Positions 17,505 through 27,333 are shown, counted from the first letter of the stretch. The stretch is DNA of 64,000 nt from DATEDA01 sp963754305 (GCA_963754305.1 CAVWFR010000030.1:68639-132638), one strand, 5' to 3'. Translations and numbers: made by a program. Notes: generated from the sequence alone by a model not told the origin.

Positions 17505-18464
17505 TTAGCGCGTTTGCACCGATGAGTGGCCGGAACGCTCGTAGACGAGTCGCGCCGCGCACAGGTCCTCGAGCGCGGTGCCGACCGATTTGAACAGCGT
17601 GATCGCCGCACCCGACCCGCGTCCCGCGTGTCGGCCGGTGACGAGGTCGGCCAGCTCGGCGCGAGCGTGCTCGCGGGGGATCACGCCGGCGGCGATGAGC
17701 GGGACCAGGTCGCCCGCTTCCTTGAGCGCGCCGGCGAAGGTGTCGACAAAGACTTCCGCGCGCGCGATCAGTTCGTCGTCGCTCTCCCGCATCTCGGGCG
17801 TGAAGGCACCCACGAGATCGACGTGCGTACCCGGCCGCACCGACGCGCCGCGTACGATCGGTTCACGGGCGGTTGTGGCGCAGGTCACGATGTCCGCGAC
17901 CGCCAAGCCCGCCACCAGGTCGGCGCAGGGCTCCGCCGGCAGTCCGTCGCGGACGAGTCGCGCCGTCGCGGCCCGCGCGTGCTCGCCGGAGCGGCCCCAC
18001 ACTAGCACCCGCTCGATCCGCCGGACCGCGCAGTGCGCGGCCGCCATGTACGGCGCGAGCGCGCCGGTGCCTACGACGAGGAGGCACGTCGAGTCCGGGC
18101 GCGCGAGATACGTCGATGCGAGCGCGGACGCGGCCGCAGTCCGCCGCAGCGTGAGCGCCTCGCCGTCGATCAGCGCGAGCGGATGGCCGGTCCCGCCGTC
18201 GAGCAGAAGGTAGAGCGCCGCGACGCTCGCCAGCCCCCGCGCGCGGTTGCCTGGAAAGACGGTCACGATCTTGATGCCGATGCTGCCGCCGTCCCATGCC
18301 GGCATCAGCAGCAGCCGATCGCCGTTCGAAGTGACCGGATAACTCGAACGGACGGGGGTGTCGGCACCGATCCGGAACGCCTCGCGCAACGAGTCGACGA
18401 GCGCGCGCCATTCGAGGGCGGCGTGGACCTCGTCGGCGGACAGGAACGGGAGACCGGACGGCAT
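17505..18464 (-). CDS. Ornithine cyclodeaminase/mu-crystallin family protein
   Basis: Product of 319 residues. Family features are GIKIVTVFPGNRARGL (about 63-78), then LLLDGGTGHPLALIDGEALTLRRTAA (split here: LLLDGGTGHPLALIDG, ALTLRRTAA), and a Rossmann VVGTGALAPYM around 130. Members are NAD(P)-dependent ornithine cyclodeaminases, ketimine reductases or alanine dehydrogenases; the substrate cannot be told. It is transcribed towards the PuuE-like gene. Confidence 0.88.
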   Translation of the reverse strand: MPSGLPFLSADEVHAALEWRALVDSLREAFRIGADTPVRSSYPVTSNGDRLLLMPAWDGGSIGIKIVTVFPGNRARGLASVAALYLLLDGGTGHPLALIDGEALTLRRTAAASALASTYLARPDSTCLLVVGTGALAPYMAAAHCAVRRIERVLVWGRSGEHARAATARLVRDGLPAEPCADLVAGLAVADIVTCATTAREPIVRGASVRPGTHVDLVGAFTPEMRESDDELIARAEVFVDTFAGALKEAGDLVPLIAAGVIPREHARAELADLVTGRHAGRGSGAAITLFKSVGTALEDLCAARLVYERSGHSSVQTR

Positions 18465-18533
18465 TCTCGAGAGCCCCGCTCGACCACGACTCGAGCGAGA
18501 GGGGCCGGGCGCGCCGTCGCCGCTGGCGCGCGC

Positions 18534-19430
18534 TCAGCCGCCCCGGCTCGCCGCCGCGCGGGCGCGCGTGGCGGCGGTGCCCGTGAGCACGAGGAAATCG
18601 CGCACCGCAGCCTGGTACTTGTCGAACGCGACGTAGGAGACGTTGCTGTGGTTGCCGCTCTCGACGAGCAGCAGCCGCTTCGGCTCGCGCGCTGCGGCAT
18701 AGAGTTTCTCGCTCATCGCATGCGGGACGAACCGGTCGGAGGTGCCGTGGATGAAGAGCACGGGCGAGGCGAGCTTCCCGACCTTGGCGAGCGAGTCGAA
18801 GCGCTGGGTGAGCACGATCGCGATGGGGAGGTTGCCGTAGCCCATCGCCTCGGCCATGTCGCTCATCGAGGTGAAGGTCGACTCGACGATCAGCCCGGCC
18901 ACGTCGTCGTTCCGGGTCGCGAGGTCGATGGCGACGGCGCCGCCGAGCGAGTGGCCGTAGACGAAGCGTCGATTCCGGTCGGGTTCGAGCAGCCGCAGGT
19001 GCTGCCACGCGGCCTGGGCGTCGGCGTACGCGAGCGCCTCCGACGGCAGCTCGCCGTCGCTCCGGCCGAAGCCGCGGTAGTCGATCGCGAGGACCGCGAA
19101 CCCCATGCGCTGAAGCCGCTGGATGCGAAAGAGGTTGTTCGAGAGGCTCCAGCGCGCCCCGTGCAGATAGAGCAGCGTCGGAGCGCTGGCATCGGGACCC
19201 GGGATCCACCAGCCGTGCACTCGCTCGGACGCTGTCTCGCCTGCGCCGGGCACCGTGAGCCAGATCTCCTCGAACGCGAGGCCGTAGCTCGCGGGGTCGG
19301 CATGGACGTCGCGCTGCGCGCGGAAGATCCACTCCCGCTGCTTGGTGTCGAAATAGGCGCACCCGGCAGCCGAGAGGACGCCGAGCGCTGCGAGCGCGGC
19401 AGCGAGACGCCGGAGCGCGCCCACCCTCAT
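18534..19430 (-). CDS. Alpha/beta-hydrolase, predicted lipoprotein
   Basis: Product of 298 residues. The signal peptide ends in a lipobox, LSAAGC, with the lipidated Cys at 24, so it is probably anchored to a membrane facing the periplasm. The nucleophile elbow is GHSLGG, preceded by LYLHGARWSLSNN and AIDYRGFGRSDG. HGTSDRFVP and GNHSNV supply the likely acid and His. The family (Bem46-like) includes serine esterases and peptidases; the substrate is unknown. Confidence 0.87.
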   Translation of the reverse strand: MRVGALRRLAAALAALGVLSAAGCAYFDTKQREWIFRAQRDVHADPASYGLAFEEIWLTVPGAGETASERVHGWWIPGPDASAPTLLYLHGARWSLSNNLFRIQRLQRMGFAVLAIDYRGFGRSDGELPSEALAYADAQAAWQHLRLLEPDRNRRFVYGHSLGGAVAIDLATRNDDVAGLIVESTFTSMSDMAEAMGYGNLPIAIVLTQRFDSLAKVGKLASPVLFIHGTSDRFVPHAMSEKLYAAAREPKRLLLVESGNHSNVSYVAFDKYQAAVRDFLVLTGTAATRARAAASRGG

Positions 19431-19481
19431 CGCGACGACCTCACCTCTCGACCCGCAACCCCCACCACCGCAGCCCCCCGC

Positions 19482-20327
19482 TCAGCGCTTCGTCGCCGTC
19501 CACTTCGCCTCGGCGCCGTTTTCGGGCTTGACCGTGCCCTCCATCGCGTTGCCGTTCACGCGGCCGGCGAACTCGCGCTTCACGCCGGCGGAATCCACGA
19601 AGGTGAAGGCGATCCTGTCGCCCTGGAGCCGCGTATCGCGCAGCCCGGCGTTGATCGACCCGAACTTCACCGAGCCGTCGACGACCTGGTACTTCTGCTC
19701 CAGCGCCAGGTCCCAGGCGTCGGCGCCGGACTGCACGCGCCACGCGCCCTGCACCTTGGCCGGCACGAGCCAGAAATAGGCGCGGCGGCCGTCCAGGTTG
19801 CTGGTCTCATCGGGCTGCCAGTCCTCCATGTTGAACTGGTGGGAAACGATCCGCGTCCCCGGCTTCATGTCGAGGATCCGCGGGCGCAGCTTCACGTTGA
19901 GACCCGGCAACAGGTACATCGTGACTACGGTCGCCTGCCCGAAGTCGGTCTCGAAAATATCGCCGCGGACGAATCTCGCTTTGCCGGTCACGCCCTCCTT
20001 CGCGGCATTCCGGTTGGAGAGCTCGACCATGTCGGGGTTGAACTCGATCCCCATGGAACGTGCGCCGAACTTCTTCGCCGCGGCGATCACGGTCCGGCCG
20101 TCGCCCGAGCCGAGGTCCACCACAAAGTCGTTCGGGGTCGTCTGCGCCATGCGCAGCATCCGCTCGACCAGGTCGTCGGGCGTGGGCACCCAGATCACGT
20201 CCTTGCCGGCCTGGCCGACCTGGGGCTGGAAATCGTCCTTCTTGGTCTGCGCATCGGCCGCAAAAGCCGCGCAAGCGAGCAGCGCGACGGTCAAACGGCC
20301 AGCGGCGGGAAAGCGTGCAATGCTCAA
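19482..20327 (-). CDS. Exported class I SAM-dependent methyltransferase-like protein
   Basis: Product of 281 residues. A clear Sec signal (LTVALLACAAFAADAQ) precedes a Rossmann methyltransferase domain with motif I VVDLGSGDGRTVIAA near residue 69 and an acidic loop MGIEFNPDMV. The last ~100 residues form a beta-rich extension ending KPENGAEAKWTATKR. An exported methyltransferase is odd because SAM is not normally available in the periplasm. Either the domain binds something else, or the leader is not cleaved. AAGGAGA precedes the ATG. Confidence 0.83.
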   Translation of the reverse strand: MSIARFPAAGRLTVALLACAAFAADAQTKKDDFQPQVGQAGKDVIWVPTPDDLVERMLRMAQTTPNDFVVDLGSGDGRTVIAAAKKFGARSMGIEFNPDMVELSNRNAAKEGVTGKARFVRGDIFETDFGQATVVTMYLLPGLNVKLRPRILDMKPGTRIVSHQFNMEDWQPDETSNLDGRRAYFWLVPAKVQGAWRVQSGADAWDLALEQKYQVVDGSVKFGSINAGLRDTRLQGDRIAFTFVDSAGVKREFAGRVNGNAMEGTVKPENGAEAKWTATKR

Positions 20328-20526
20328 GATTGGTCTCCTTCGGGGTAGGACCGGGGTACAGATCGCCGATCGAGGGGCGCAATACTAGCAAACACCGCTA
20401 CGTCCAACGAGTTACGACGCTGGGCGATTCTTTCTCGCGGCGCTTCGGCCGCAGGCAGGCAGATTTCCACACTAACGCGCCCCCCGCGTCACGGGCTGAC
20501 TAGGGCACCCCCCTATAATCGGCCAA

Positions 20527-23500
20527 ATGACCGGAGAAACGAGGGGGGAGGCGCTGGCTGGCGCGCGCGCCGAGGTCGACGCGTTCGAGCTCGCCGGCAC
20601 CGGGATGCTCGTCACCGACGAGTCGGGCCTCATCCTCCGCGCCAACCGGGCCTATCGCGACCTCCTCGGCCGGCGCGAGGAAGAGCTGGTCGGCCACCCC
20701 TTCATCCACGCCTTCCCCAAAGCCTCCCAGCCGCTCGCGCGGCGGGCGCTCAAGGCCGCGCTCGAACCCGACGCGCTGCCGATGCCGAGCTACTGGACGC
20801 TCGTCCGTCGCGACGGCCGCTCGGTCGCGGTGCTCCTGACGGTCCGCGCGACCGGCAGCGAACCGTCCCTCGCGGTCGTCACGGTGACCGACGTGACGGC
20901 CCTCGCCGCGATCGAGCAGCGCCTCACCGCGGTTCTCGACGAGCAGCGGCTGATCCTCGATCACGCCCAGGTCGGCATCCTCTTCTCGCGCAACGGCCGG
21001 GTCATGCGGCTCAATGCCACCTGCGCCCGCATGTTCGGATACCCGGAGCGCGACCTGGTCGGCCGGCCGACGACCGCGCTCGTGCCCGCGATCGACGGTA
21101 CCGAACCGCCCGGCGGCGAGCCCTGGCATGCCGAGCTCGAGGTGACCCGCCGCGACGGGAGCGCGTTCTGGATCGAGATCGACGGCCAGCCGTTCAGCGC
21201 GCTGGGCGAGCCGGTCCAGTCGATCTGGACGCTGCGCGACGTCACCGGCCGGCGCCGAGCGCAGGAGGAGCTCGCGCGGGTGCTCCTGGACCAGCGCGCG
21301 CTGCTCGATAACGCATCGGTCGGGATCGTTTTCACGCGCGAGCGGACCGTGCAGCGAGTCAATCGCAAGGCCGAGGAGCTGTTCGGCTATGCACCCGGCG
21401 AGCTCGTGGGCCAGCCGGGGCGGGTGTTCTATCCGGACGAGTCCGCTTACACCGCCCTCGGCAGCCGGGCCGGGCCGGTGCTCGCCCGTGGCGAGGCGAT
21501 CCACAGCGAGCTCGAGCTGAAGCGCAAGGACGGGACGCTCTTCTGGAGCCGCCTCTCGGCAAAGGCGGTCAACCCGCGCGCGACCGGAGAGGGCACCATC
21601 TGGATCGTCGAGGACATCACGGACGCCCGCCGCGCCGCCGAATCGCTCACCCGGCTCCTGCGCGAGCTGTCGACGATCCTCGACACCGCTACGGTCGGCA
21701 TCGCTTACTCGCGCAACCGCATGCTTCTCCGCTGCAACCGCAAGCTCGAGGAGCTGTTCGGGTACGCGCCGGGCGAGCTGGTGGGCCGCAGCACCGCCCT
21801 GCTCTACCCGGACGCCGCGTCGTTCGAGCGCTTCGGCGCGCAAGCCTTCCCTGTCATCGAGCGAGGCGAGACCTACGAGGCCGAGGTGCCCCATGTCCGC
21901 CGCGACGGCGCGCGGATCCTCTGCCACGTGTCGGGCCGCGCCATCGACCCGGCCGACATCGCGCAGGGTCTGATCTGGATCGTGCAGGACGTCACCGCGC
22001 AGCACGCGGCGCAGGAGGCGATCGTGCGCGCCCGCGACGAGCTGGAGCAGCGCGTCGCCGAGCGCACGCGCGATCTCGGAGGCAAGAACGTCGAGCTCGA
22101 AATCGAGATCGAGGAGCGGCGGCTCGCCGAGGAGCAGCTGCGGGTCCGCGGCGAGCGCCTGCTCTACCACCGCAACCAGCTCCTTGCCCTCGCGCGCCGC
22201 GACCGCTCCGACCTCGGCGAGACGCTGCGGGAGACGCTCGCGGTGGCGTGTATCACCCTGCGCCTCGATCGGGCGAGCTACTGGCGGATGCTGCCCGACG
22301 GTCGCGCCGTGCGCTGCGAGCTCGTGCACCGCGCCGACGGGGCGATCGACCCGGCGCCGGCGGTCGACACGCTCGAGGCGGTCGACCATCCCGAGTATTT
22401 CCGGGCGATCGTCGCCAACGAGATCGTCGCCGCGGAAGATGCGGCGAGCCACCCCGCGACGCGCTCGCTCGGGCCGGTATACCTCCGTCCGCTGGGGATC
22501 GCGGCGACGCTCGATGCGCCGGTTTGGCTCGACGGCCGGGTGGTCGGCATGGTGTGCGGCGAAGCGACGCGCGGCACGCGGGCGTGGCAAGCGGAGGAGA
22601 TCGACTTCGCCTCCGGCATCGCGACGATGATCGCGCTCGCGCTCGAGGCCTCGCAACGGCGCGGGGCGGAGGCGCAGCTCATGCGGCTCGCGCACTACGA
22701 CAGCCTCACCGGCCTGCCGAACCGCAACCTGCTCACCGACCGGCTGCGCCAAGCGCTCGCGTACGCGAGCCGGCACCGCACGCGCGTGGCGCTGATGTTC
22801 CTCGATCTCGACCGGTTCAAGAACATCAACGACTCGCTCGGCCACCACGTCGGCGACCAGATCCTCAAGGAGGTGGCGGCACGGCTGACGCACAGCCTAC
22901 GGGCCGGCGACACCGTGGCGCGGCTCGGCGGCGACGAGTTCGTCGTCGTGCTGCAGGAGGTGCGCGACCCGGCGGATGCGGCGACGGTGGCGCAGAACCT
23001 GCTGCGCGAGCTCGCCCCCTCGTACTTCATCGACGGCCGGGAGCTGCACGTCTCGGCGAGCGCGGGGATCACCCTTTACCCGGACGACGGCCGCGACGCC
23101 GAGGTGCTGATGAAGAACGCCGACGTGGCCATGTACCACGTCAAGGACGGCGGGCGGAACGGCTACCAGTTCTTCGCGGCGACGATGAACCAGCAGGCGA
23201 ACACCCGGCTCGCGATCGAGAACGACCTTCGCCTCGCAATCCGGCGCGGCGAGCTGGTGCTCTATTACCAGCCGCAGGTGGACCTCGCGCGGCAGGAGGT
23301 GCGCGCGGTGGAAGGGCTGGTGCGCTGGCGTCATCCGGAGCGCGGGCTGGTGATGCCGGGCGGTTTCATCGGCGTGGCCGAGGAGTGCGGGCTTGCGCAA
23401 CCGCTGGGTGAATGGACCCTGCACGAGGCCTGCGCGCAATCGCGGCGGTGGCAGGCGGCGGGAATCGCGCCGGTGCCGGTGGCGGTCAATCTCTCGGCCC

Positions 23501-23988
23501 GGGTGTTCCGCGAGCGCGCGTTCGCGACCACCCTGCGCGCGATCCTCGACGAGACAGGGCTCGAGCCGCGTCTCCTCGAGCTGGAGATCACCGAAAGCGC
23601 GGTGATGCAGCAGTCGGACGCGACGGCGGCGACGCTGGAGGAGCTGTCCGCGATGGGAATCCAGCTCGCGGTCGACGATTTCGGCACCGGATACTCCAGC
23701 CTCGCCTACCTCAAGCGCTTTCCTATCGACAAGCTCAAGATCGACCGGTCGTTTGTCCGCGGCATCCCCGCGAGCGGCGACGATGCGGCGATCACGCGGG
23801 CGATCGTCTCGCTCGCACGCAACCTCGGTCTGCGGACAGTCGCCGAAGGAGTGGAGACCGACGCGCAGCTCGGCTTCCTGGCCGCGCACGGCTGCGACGA
23901 TGTGCAAGGCAATTTTTTCTGCCCGCCGCTCGCCGCGCGCGAGACCGCGCGGATCTTCCACTGCTCGCGTCCGGCCGCGAGCCGCTAG
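20527..23988 (+). CDS. PAS-PAS-PAS-PAS-GAF-GGDEF-EAL signalling protein
   Basis: Product of 1153 residues without transmembrane segments. Four PAS domains begin near residues 18, 142, 258 and 383 (the third and fourth share NRK.EELFGYAPGELVG). A coiled coil covers about 496-548, GAF 551-713, GGDEF 721-881 and EAL 896-1149. The cyclase motif GGDEF is intact near 801, and an RAGD inhibitory site lies five residues before it. The phosphodiesterase signature reads EGL instead of EAL at about 929, while DDFGTGYSSL and VAEGVET are kept. It should make and/or degrade cyclic di-GMP in response to cytoplasmic cues; which activity dominates is unknown. Confidence 0.95.
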   Translation: MTGETRGEALAGARAEVDAFELAGTGMLVTDESGLILRANRAYRDLLGRREEELVGHPFIHAFPKASQPLARRALKAALEPDALPMPSYWTLVRRDGRSVAVLLTVRATGSEPSLAVVTVTDVTALAAIEQRLTAVLDEQRLILDHAQVGILFSRNGRVMRLNATCARMFGYPERDLVGRPTTALVPAIDGTEPPGGEPWHAELEVTRRDGSAFWIEIDGQPFSALGEPVQSIWTLRDVTGRRRAQEELARVLLDQRALLDNASVGIVFTRERTVQRVNRKAEELFGYAPGELVGQPGRVFYPDESAYTALGSRAGPVLARGEAIHSELELKRKDGTLFWSRLSAKAVNPRATGEGTIWIVEDITDARRAAESLTRLLRELSTILDTATVGIAYSRNRMLLRCNRKLEELFGYAPGELVGRSTALLYPDAASFERFGAQAFPVIERGETYEAEVPHVRRDGARILCHVSGRAIDPADIAQGLIWIVQDVTAQHAAQEAIVRARDELEQRVAERTRDLGGKNVELEIEIEERRLAEEQLRVRGERLLYHRNQLLALARRDRSDLGETLRETLAVACITLRLDRASYWRMLPDGRAVRCELVHRADGAIDPAPAVDTLEAVDHPEYFRAIVANEIVAAEDAASHPATRSLGPVYLRPLGIAATLDAPVWLDGRVVGMVCGEATRGTRAWQAEEIDFASGIATMIALALEASQRRGAEAQLMRLAHYDSLTGLPNRNLLTDRLRQALAYASRHRTRVALMFLDLDRFKNINDSLGHHVGDQILKEVAARLTHSLRAGDTVARLGGDEFVVVLQEVRDPADAATVAQNLLRELAPSYFIDGRELHVSASAGITLYPDDGRDAEVLMKNADVAMYHVKDGGRNGYQFFAATMNQQANTRLAIENDLRLAIRRGELVLYYQPQVDLARQEVRAVEGLVRWRHPERGLVMPGGFIGVAEECGLAQPLGEWTLHEACAQSRRWQAAGIAPVPVAVNLSARVFRERAFATTLRAILDETGLEPRLLELEITESAVMQQSDATAATLEELSAMGIQLAVDDFGTGYSSLAYLKRFPIDKLKIDRSFVRGIPASGDDAAITRAIVSLARNLGLRTVAEGVETDAQLGFLAAHGCDDVQGNFFCPPLAARETARIFHCSRPAASR

Positions 23989-24089
23989 ATCTCACGATAC
24001 GAGAGGGCAACCCCCTCGTGCTCCCGGTCAGGAGACGCGACGCCGAGGCGGCGAGTCTCTTCCTCGCGGGGCGCCAGCGGCTCTTGCCG

Positions 24090-24155
24090 TTAATGCGGCA
24101 GGACGAGCTTGTCGATCACGTGAATGACGTCGTTCGACCCGACGTCACGCCCACC
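24090..24155 (-). pseudogene. Possible 3' remnant of a fasciclin-domain gene
   Basis: The minus-strand frame ends with SNDVIHVIDKLVLPH, which resembles the last strand of fasciclin (FAS1) domains (SNGVIHVIDxVLLP). Nothing upstream in the frame matches the rest of the domain, so only the tail survives. The call rests on a short motif and is tentative. The surrounding 23989-24364 spacer otherwise holds only the dyads described separately. Confidence 0.4.
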
Positions 24156-24326
24156 GGTCCCTCCAGATCCAGGATAGGTTCGGGAGCGCTTTGTGGCTGT
24201 CTGTCCAGGACAGAGCGTGGAGACTTGGCGGACACGAGCCCCACCTGCGGCTCGGTCGTAATGGGAGGAGGAGGGGGTCGCAGACAAGACTCGCGCCGCC
24301 AAGTCCTCCTCAATATAGCCGACGAT

Positions 24327-24353
24327 GCTCATTTTGTCTAGGACAAAATGAGC
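24327..24353. terminator. Perfect 12-bp inverted repeat downstream of tctC
   Basis: GCTCATTTTGTC and its exact complement GACAAAATGAGC are separated by three bases. The hairpin lies 12 bases past the stop of the minus-strand receptor gene, so it may end its transcript, though no T run follows. A shorter related dyad, TGTCCAGGACA, occurs near 24200, so a protein-binding site is also possible. Confidence 0.55.
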
Positions 24354-24364
24354 GTGGGCTCTGC

Positions 24365-25354
24365 TCAATCCACCGTGGCACCCGAGGCCTTGACCACCGG
24401 TCCCCATTTCGCGATCTCGGACTTGATCAGGGCACCGAACTGGTCGGGCGTGCCGGCCACCTCACTCGAGCCCATCTCGGCCAGCCGTTGCTTCACTTCC
24501 GGATCCCTGAGCGCCTTGACCATCTCCGCGTTCAGCTTGTCGACGATCGGCTTCGGCGTCTTGCCGGGCGCGACGACGCCGTACCACGCGATCGATTCGT
24601 AACCCTTGACGCCGGACTCGTCGAGCGTGGGCACATCGGGCAGCAGCGGCGAGCGCTTGAGCGAGGTCACCGCCAGCGCTCGCACCTTGGTGCCCTTCAG
24701 CTGCGGGAGGATCGGGATGAGACTCTCGAACGCAATCGGGACTTGACCGCCCACGAGGTCGTTGATCGCCGGGCCGCTGCCCTTGTAGGGAACGTGCACG
24801 ATCTTGGTCCCGGTCAGCTGCTTGAAAAGCTCGGCCGAGAGGTGCTGCGGCGTCCCGTTGCCGGCGGAGGCGTAGCTGTAGCCGTCCGGCTTCGCCTTGA
24901 GGAGCGCGAGGAGCTCCTTCACGTTCTTTGCCGGGAACGACTCGTGGACCACCAGCACCAGCGGGACCGAAGCGACGTGCACCACCGGCGCGAGGTCGGT
25001 CAGCGGGTTGTAGGGCAGGCTCTTGAACAGCGTCACGTTGATCGCGAGCGGACCGCTTGCGCCCATCAGGATGGTGTAACCGTCCGCGGGCGACTTCGCG
25101 ACCGAGTCCGTGCCCGTGTTACCGCCCGCCCCCGGCTTCGCCTCGACCAGGAACGGCTGGCCCAGCGACTGCTGGAGCTTGGTGCCGACGAGGCGCGCGA
25201 GGATGTCGGTCGTCCCACCCGGCGGATACGGGGTGATGAATTTCACCGGCTTGGTGGGGTAGGTCTGCGCAGCCGCCGGCGTAAGCATGAGCGCCGGGGT
25301 CAACACGAGCCAGGCGGCAGCCGCGAAGCGGCGCAAGTTGCGGGACATGATCAT
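24365..25354 (-). CDS. Bug/TctC-family solute-binding receptor
   Basis: Product of 329 residues. The signal peptide is cleaved near TPAAAQTYP. Family motifs are KPVKFITPYPPGGTTD and VPYKGSGPAINDLVGGQV. AGAGGAAAGGAA precedes the ATG at 25354; an internal ATG two codons later would serve equally. No membrane transporter genes are adjacent. It is the third such orphan receptor in the window and the one not linked to cox genes. Confidence 0.94.
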   Translation of the reverse strand: MIMSRNLRRFAAAAWLVLTPALMLTPAAAQTYPTKPVKFITPYPPGGTTDILARLVGTKLQQSLGQPFLVEAKPGAGGNTGTDSVAKSPADGYTILMGASGPLAINVTLFKSLPYNPLTDLAPVVHVASVPLVLVVHESFPAKNVKELLALLKAKPDGYSYASAGNGTPQHLSAELFKQLTGTKIVHVPYKGSGPAINDLVGGQVPIAFESLIPILPQLKGTKVRALAVTSLKRSPLLPDVPTLDESGVKGYESIAWYGVVAPGKTPKPIVDKLNAEMVKALRDPEVKQRLAEMGSSEVAGTPDQFGALIKSEIAKWGPVVKASGATVD

Positions 25355-25413
25355 GATTCCTTTCCTCTTAGCGAAGCCATGGTTGGCGGGGCGCGTTCCG
25401 GAGAAATCCCCGG

Positions 25414-26754
25414 TCAGCTACCACCTATGGTCATGCCCTCGACGAGAATCGAGCCGCAGCTGCGCGACCCGCGCGTGAGGACGTCGCCGCCGACCGCGAC
25501 GATGTTGCGGAACATGTCGCGCAGATTCGCCGCGACGGTGATCTCCTCGACCGGGTAGCGGATCTCGCCGCGCTCGACCCAGTAGCCCGACGCGCCGCGC
25601 GAATAGTCGCCGGTCACCGGGTTCACGCCCTGCCCCATCAGGTCGGTCAGGAGTAGACCGGTGCCGAGCGCCTTGAGCATGCCGGCGAAATCGTCCTTGC
25701 CCGGCGCGAGGATCAGATTGTGGTTGCCACCGGAGTTGGCGGTCGTTCGCAGCCCGAGCTTGCGCGCCGAATAGACGCCGAGAAAGTACCCCTGGACGAC
25801 GCCATCCTTGACTACGTCGCGCGCCACGGTCGCCACGCCATCGTCGTCGAAGCAGGTGCTCGCGTGGCCGCGCGCGAGATGCGGCTCCTCGCGCAGGTTG
25901 ACGATCGGCGAGAACACCTGCTGCCCGAGACTGTCGAGGAGAAACGAGCTCTTGCGGTAGAGGCTCCCGCCGCTCACCGCGGAGACGAAGTGCGCGAGGA
26001 GTCCGCTCGCGACCGGCGCCTCGAACAGCACGCGCGCCTTGCGCTTGCCGAGCTTGCGGCCGCGCAGGCGCGCGAGCGCGCGGCGGCCGGCGTAGTCGCC
26101 GATCGCCTCGGGCGAGGCCAGATCGGCGGCGGCACGCTGCGACGAATACCAGTCGTCTCGCTGCATCGCCTCGCCCTCGGCGGCGATGACGGCGCACGAG
26201 ATGTAGTGCCGAGAGCTCGCGAAGCCGTCGAGGAAGCCGGCGCTGTTGCCGGCAATGAACTGGGCCTGCTGGCAGGAGACGCTCGCCCCCTCGGAGTTGG
26301 CGATGCGCTGGTCGAGTCGGAACGCGGCCGCCTCCGAGGCCTTCGCCAGCGCGATCGCCTCCTCCACCGGCAGCTCCCACGGGTGGAAGAGATCGAGATC
26401 GCGGCTCGAGTGCGCGATCAGCCCGGGCTCGGCAAGGCCCGCAGCCTCGTCGGCGGCGGTAAAGCGCGCGATCGAGAGCGCTGCCGCGACGGTGTCGCGG
26501 AGCGCTTTGGGTGCGAGATCGGAGGAGCTGGCATACCCGCGCTGCTTGCCGATGAAGACGGTGATGCCGAGGCTCTTGTCGCGGTTGTACTCGATCGTCT
26601 CGACCTCGCCGCGACGAACGGTAACGCTCTGACCGTAGCCCTCCGAGACATCGGCCTCGGCCTCGGTCGCGCCCCGCTCGCGCGCGAGCTCGAGGACATC
26701 GGCCACCATCGCGCGGATGGTGTCGAGCGAATACGTGAAACGCGAGTCGGGCAT
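25414..26754 (-). CDS. pmbA: PmbA/TldE metalloprotease subunit
   Basis: Product of 446 residues, matching PmbA (TldE). With TldD it forms a heterodimeric zinc protease that processes peptides such as microcin B17 precursor and CcdA antitoxin. PmbA lacks the zinc-binding HExxxH of TldD, and none is seen here. Conserved stretches include YNRDKSLGITVFIGKQRG and GRGASTCFDD-like GHASTCFDDDGVAT, and SGYWVERGEIRYPVEEIT near the end. tldD is not in the window. It is divergent from darP, the common arrangement in proteobacteria. Confidence 0.95.
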   Translation of the reverse strand: MPDSRFTYSLDTIRAMVADVLELARERGATEAEADVSEGYGQSVTVRRGEVETIEYNRDKSLGITVFIGKQRGYASSSDLAPKALRDTVAAALSIARFTAADEAAGLAEPGLIAHSSRDLDLFHPWELPVEEAIALAKASEAAAFRLDQRIANSEGASVSCQQAQFIAGNSAGFLDGFASSRHYISCAVIAAEGEAMQRDDWYSSQRAAADLASPEAIGDYAGRRALARLRGRKLGKRKARVLFEAPVASGLLAHFVSAVSGGSLYRKSSFLLDSLGQQVFSPIVNLREEPHLARGHASTCFDDDGVATVARDVVKDGVVQGYFLGVYSARKLGLRTTANSGGNHNLILAPGKDDFAGMLKALGTGLLLTDLMGQGVNPVTGDYSRGASGYWVERGEIRYPVEEITVAANLRDMFRNIVAVGGDVLTRGSRSCGSILVEGMTIGGS

Positions 26755-26819
26755 CGGATGCGGGAGCGCCGGGCGGGGACGGGCGGCTATTATACGGACT
26801 CGTTCCTCGATCCCCGCCG

Positions 26820-27323
26820 ATGCAAGACGACGCCCCCAGCAAGACGGAGCTAAAGAAGCAGATGCACGCTTTGCAAGCGCTCGGCTCGCGCCTAGTCGAG
26901 CTGACCGCGGAGCGACTCGCTTCGATCGACCTGCCGGAGCAGCTCCGCGACGCGGTGCTCGAAGCGCAGCGCATCCGCAGCCGCGAGGGACGCCGCCGGC
27001 AGCTCCAGTACGTCGGCCGGCTCATGCGCGAGATCGACCCGGCGCCGATCCGCGCGCTGCTCGCCGTCTGGGACGGCCAGTCGGACGAGGCCACCGCGGC
27101 GCATCATCGCATCGAGCGCTGGCGGGTACGTCTCCTCGATGACGACGACGCCCTCACGGAGTTCGCGCGCGAGCATCCGCGGGCGGATCTGCAGCGGCTG
27201 CGCGCGTGCGTGCGCGAGGCGCGGAAGGAACGGCTCGCGGGGCGGGAGCCGCGGCACTTCCGCGATCTCTTCCGCCTGCTTCGCGATGCCGCGTCTGCGA
27301 TCGACGAGACGGCCTCGCTATAA
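26820..27323 (+). CDS. darP: DarP/YjgA ribosome-associated protein
   Basis: Product of 167 residues of the DUF615 family, alpha-helical and highly charged. It has the family's SKTELKKQMHALQALG start, the EGRRRQLQYVGRLMR segment in the middle and ARKERLAGREPRHFRDLFR near the end. DarP (YjgA) acts in late assembly of the 50S ribosomal subunit. The neighbouring divergent pmbA supports the call. Confidence 0.95.
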   Translation: MQDDAPSKTELKKQMHALQALGSRLVELTAERLASIDLPEQLRDAVLEAQRIRSREGRRRQLQYVGRLMREIDPAPIRALLAVWDGQSDEATAAHHRIERWRVRLLDDDDALTEFAREHPRADLQRLRACVREARKERLAGREPRHFRDLFRLLRDAASAIDETASL

Positions 27324-27333
27324 TCGCCGCGCC

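Noticed and set aside
20500..22893. Long minus-strand frame opposite the PAS-GAF-GGDEF-EAL gene
   Set aside because: Shadow of a well-supported gene; low-complexity composition and no ribosome binding site or motif.
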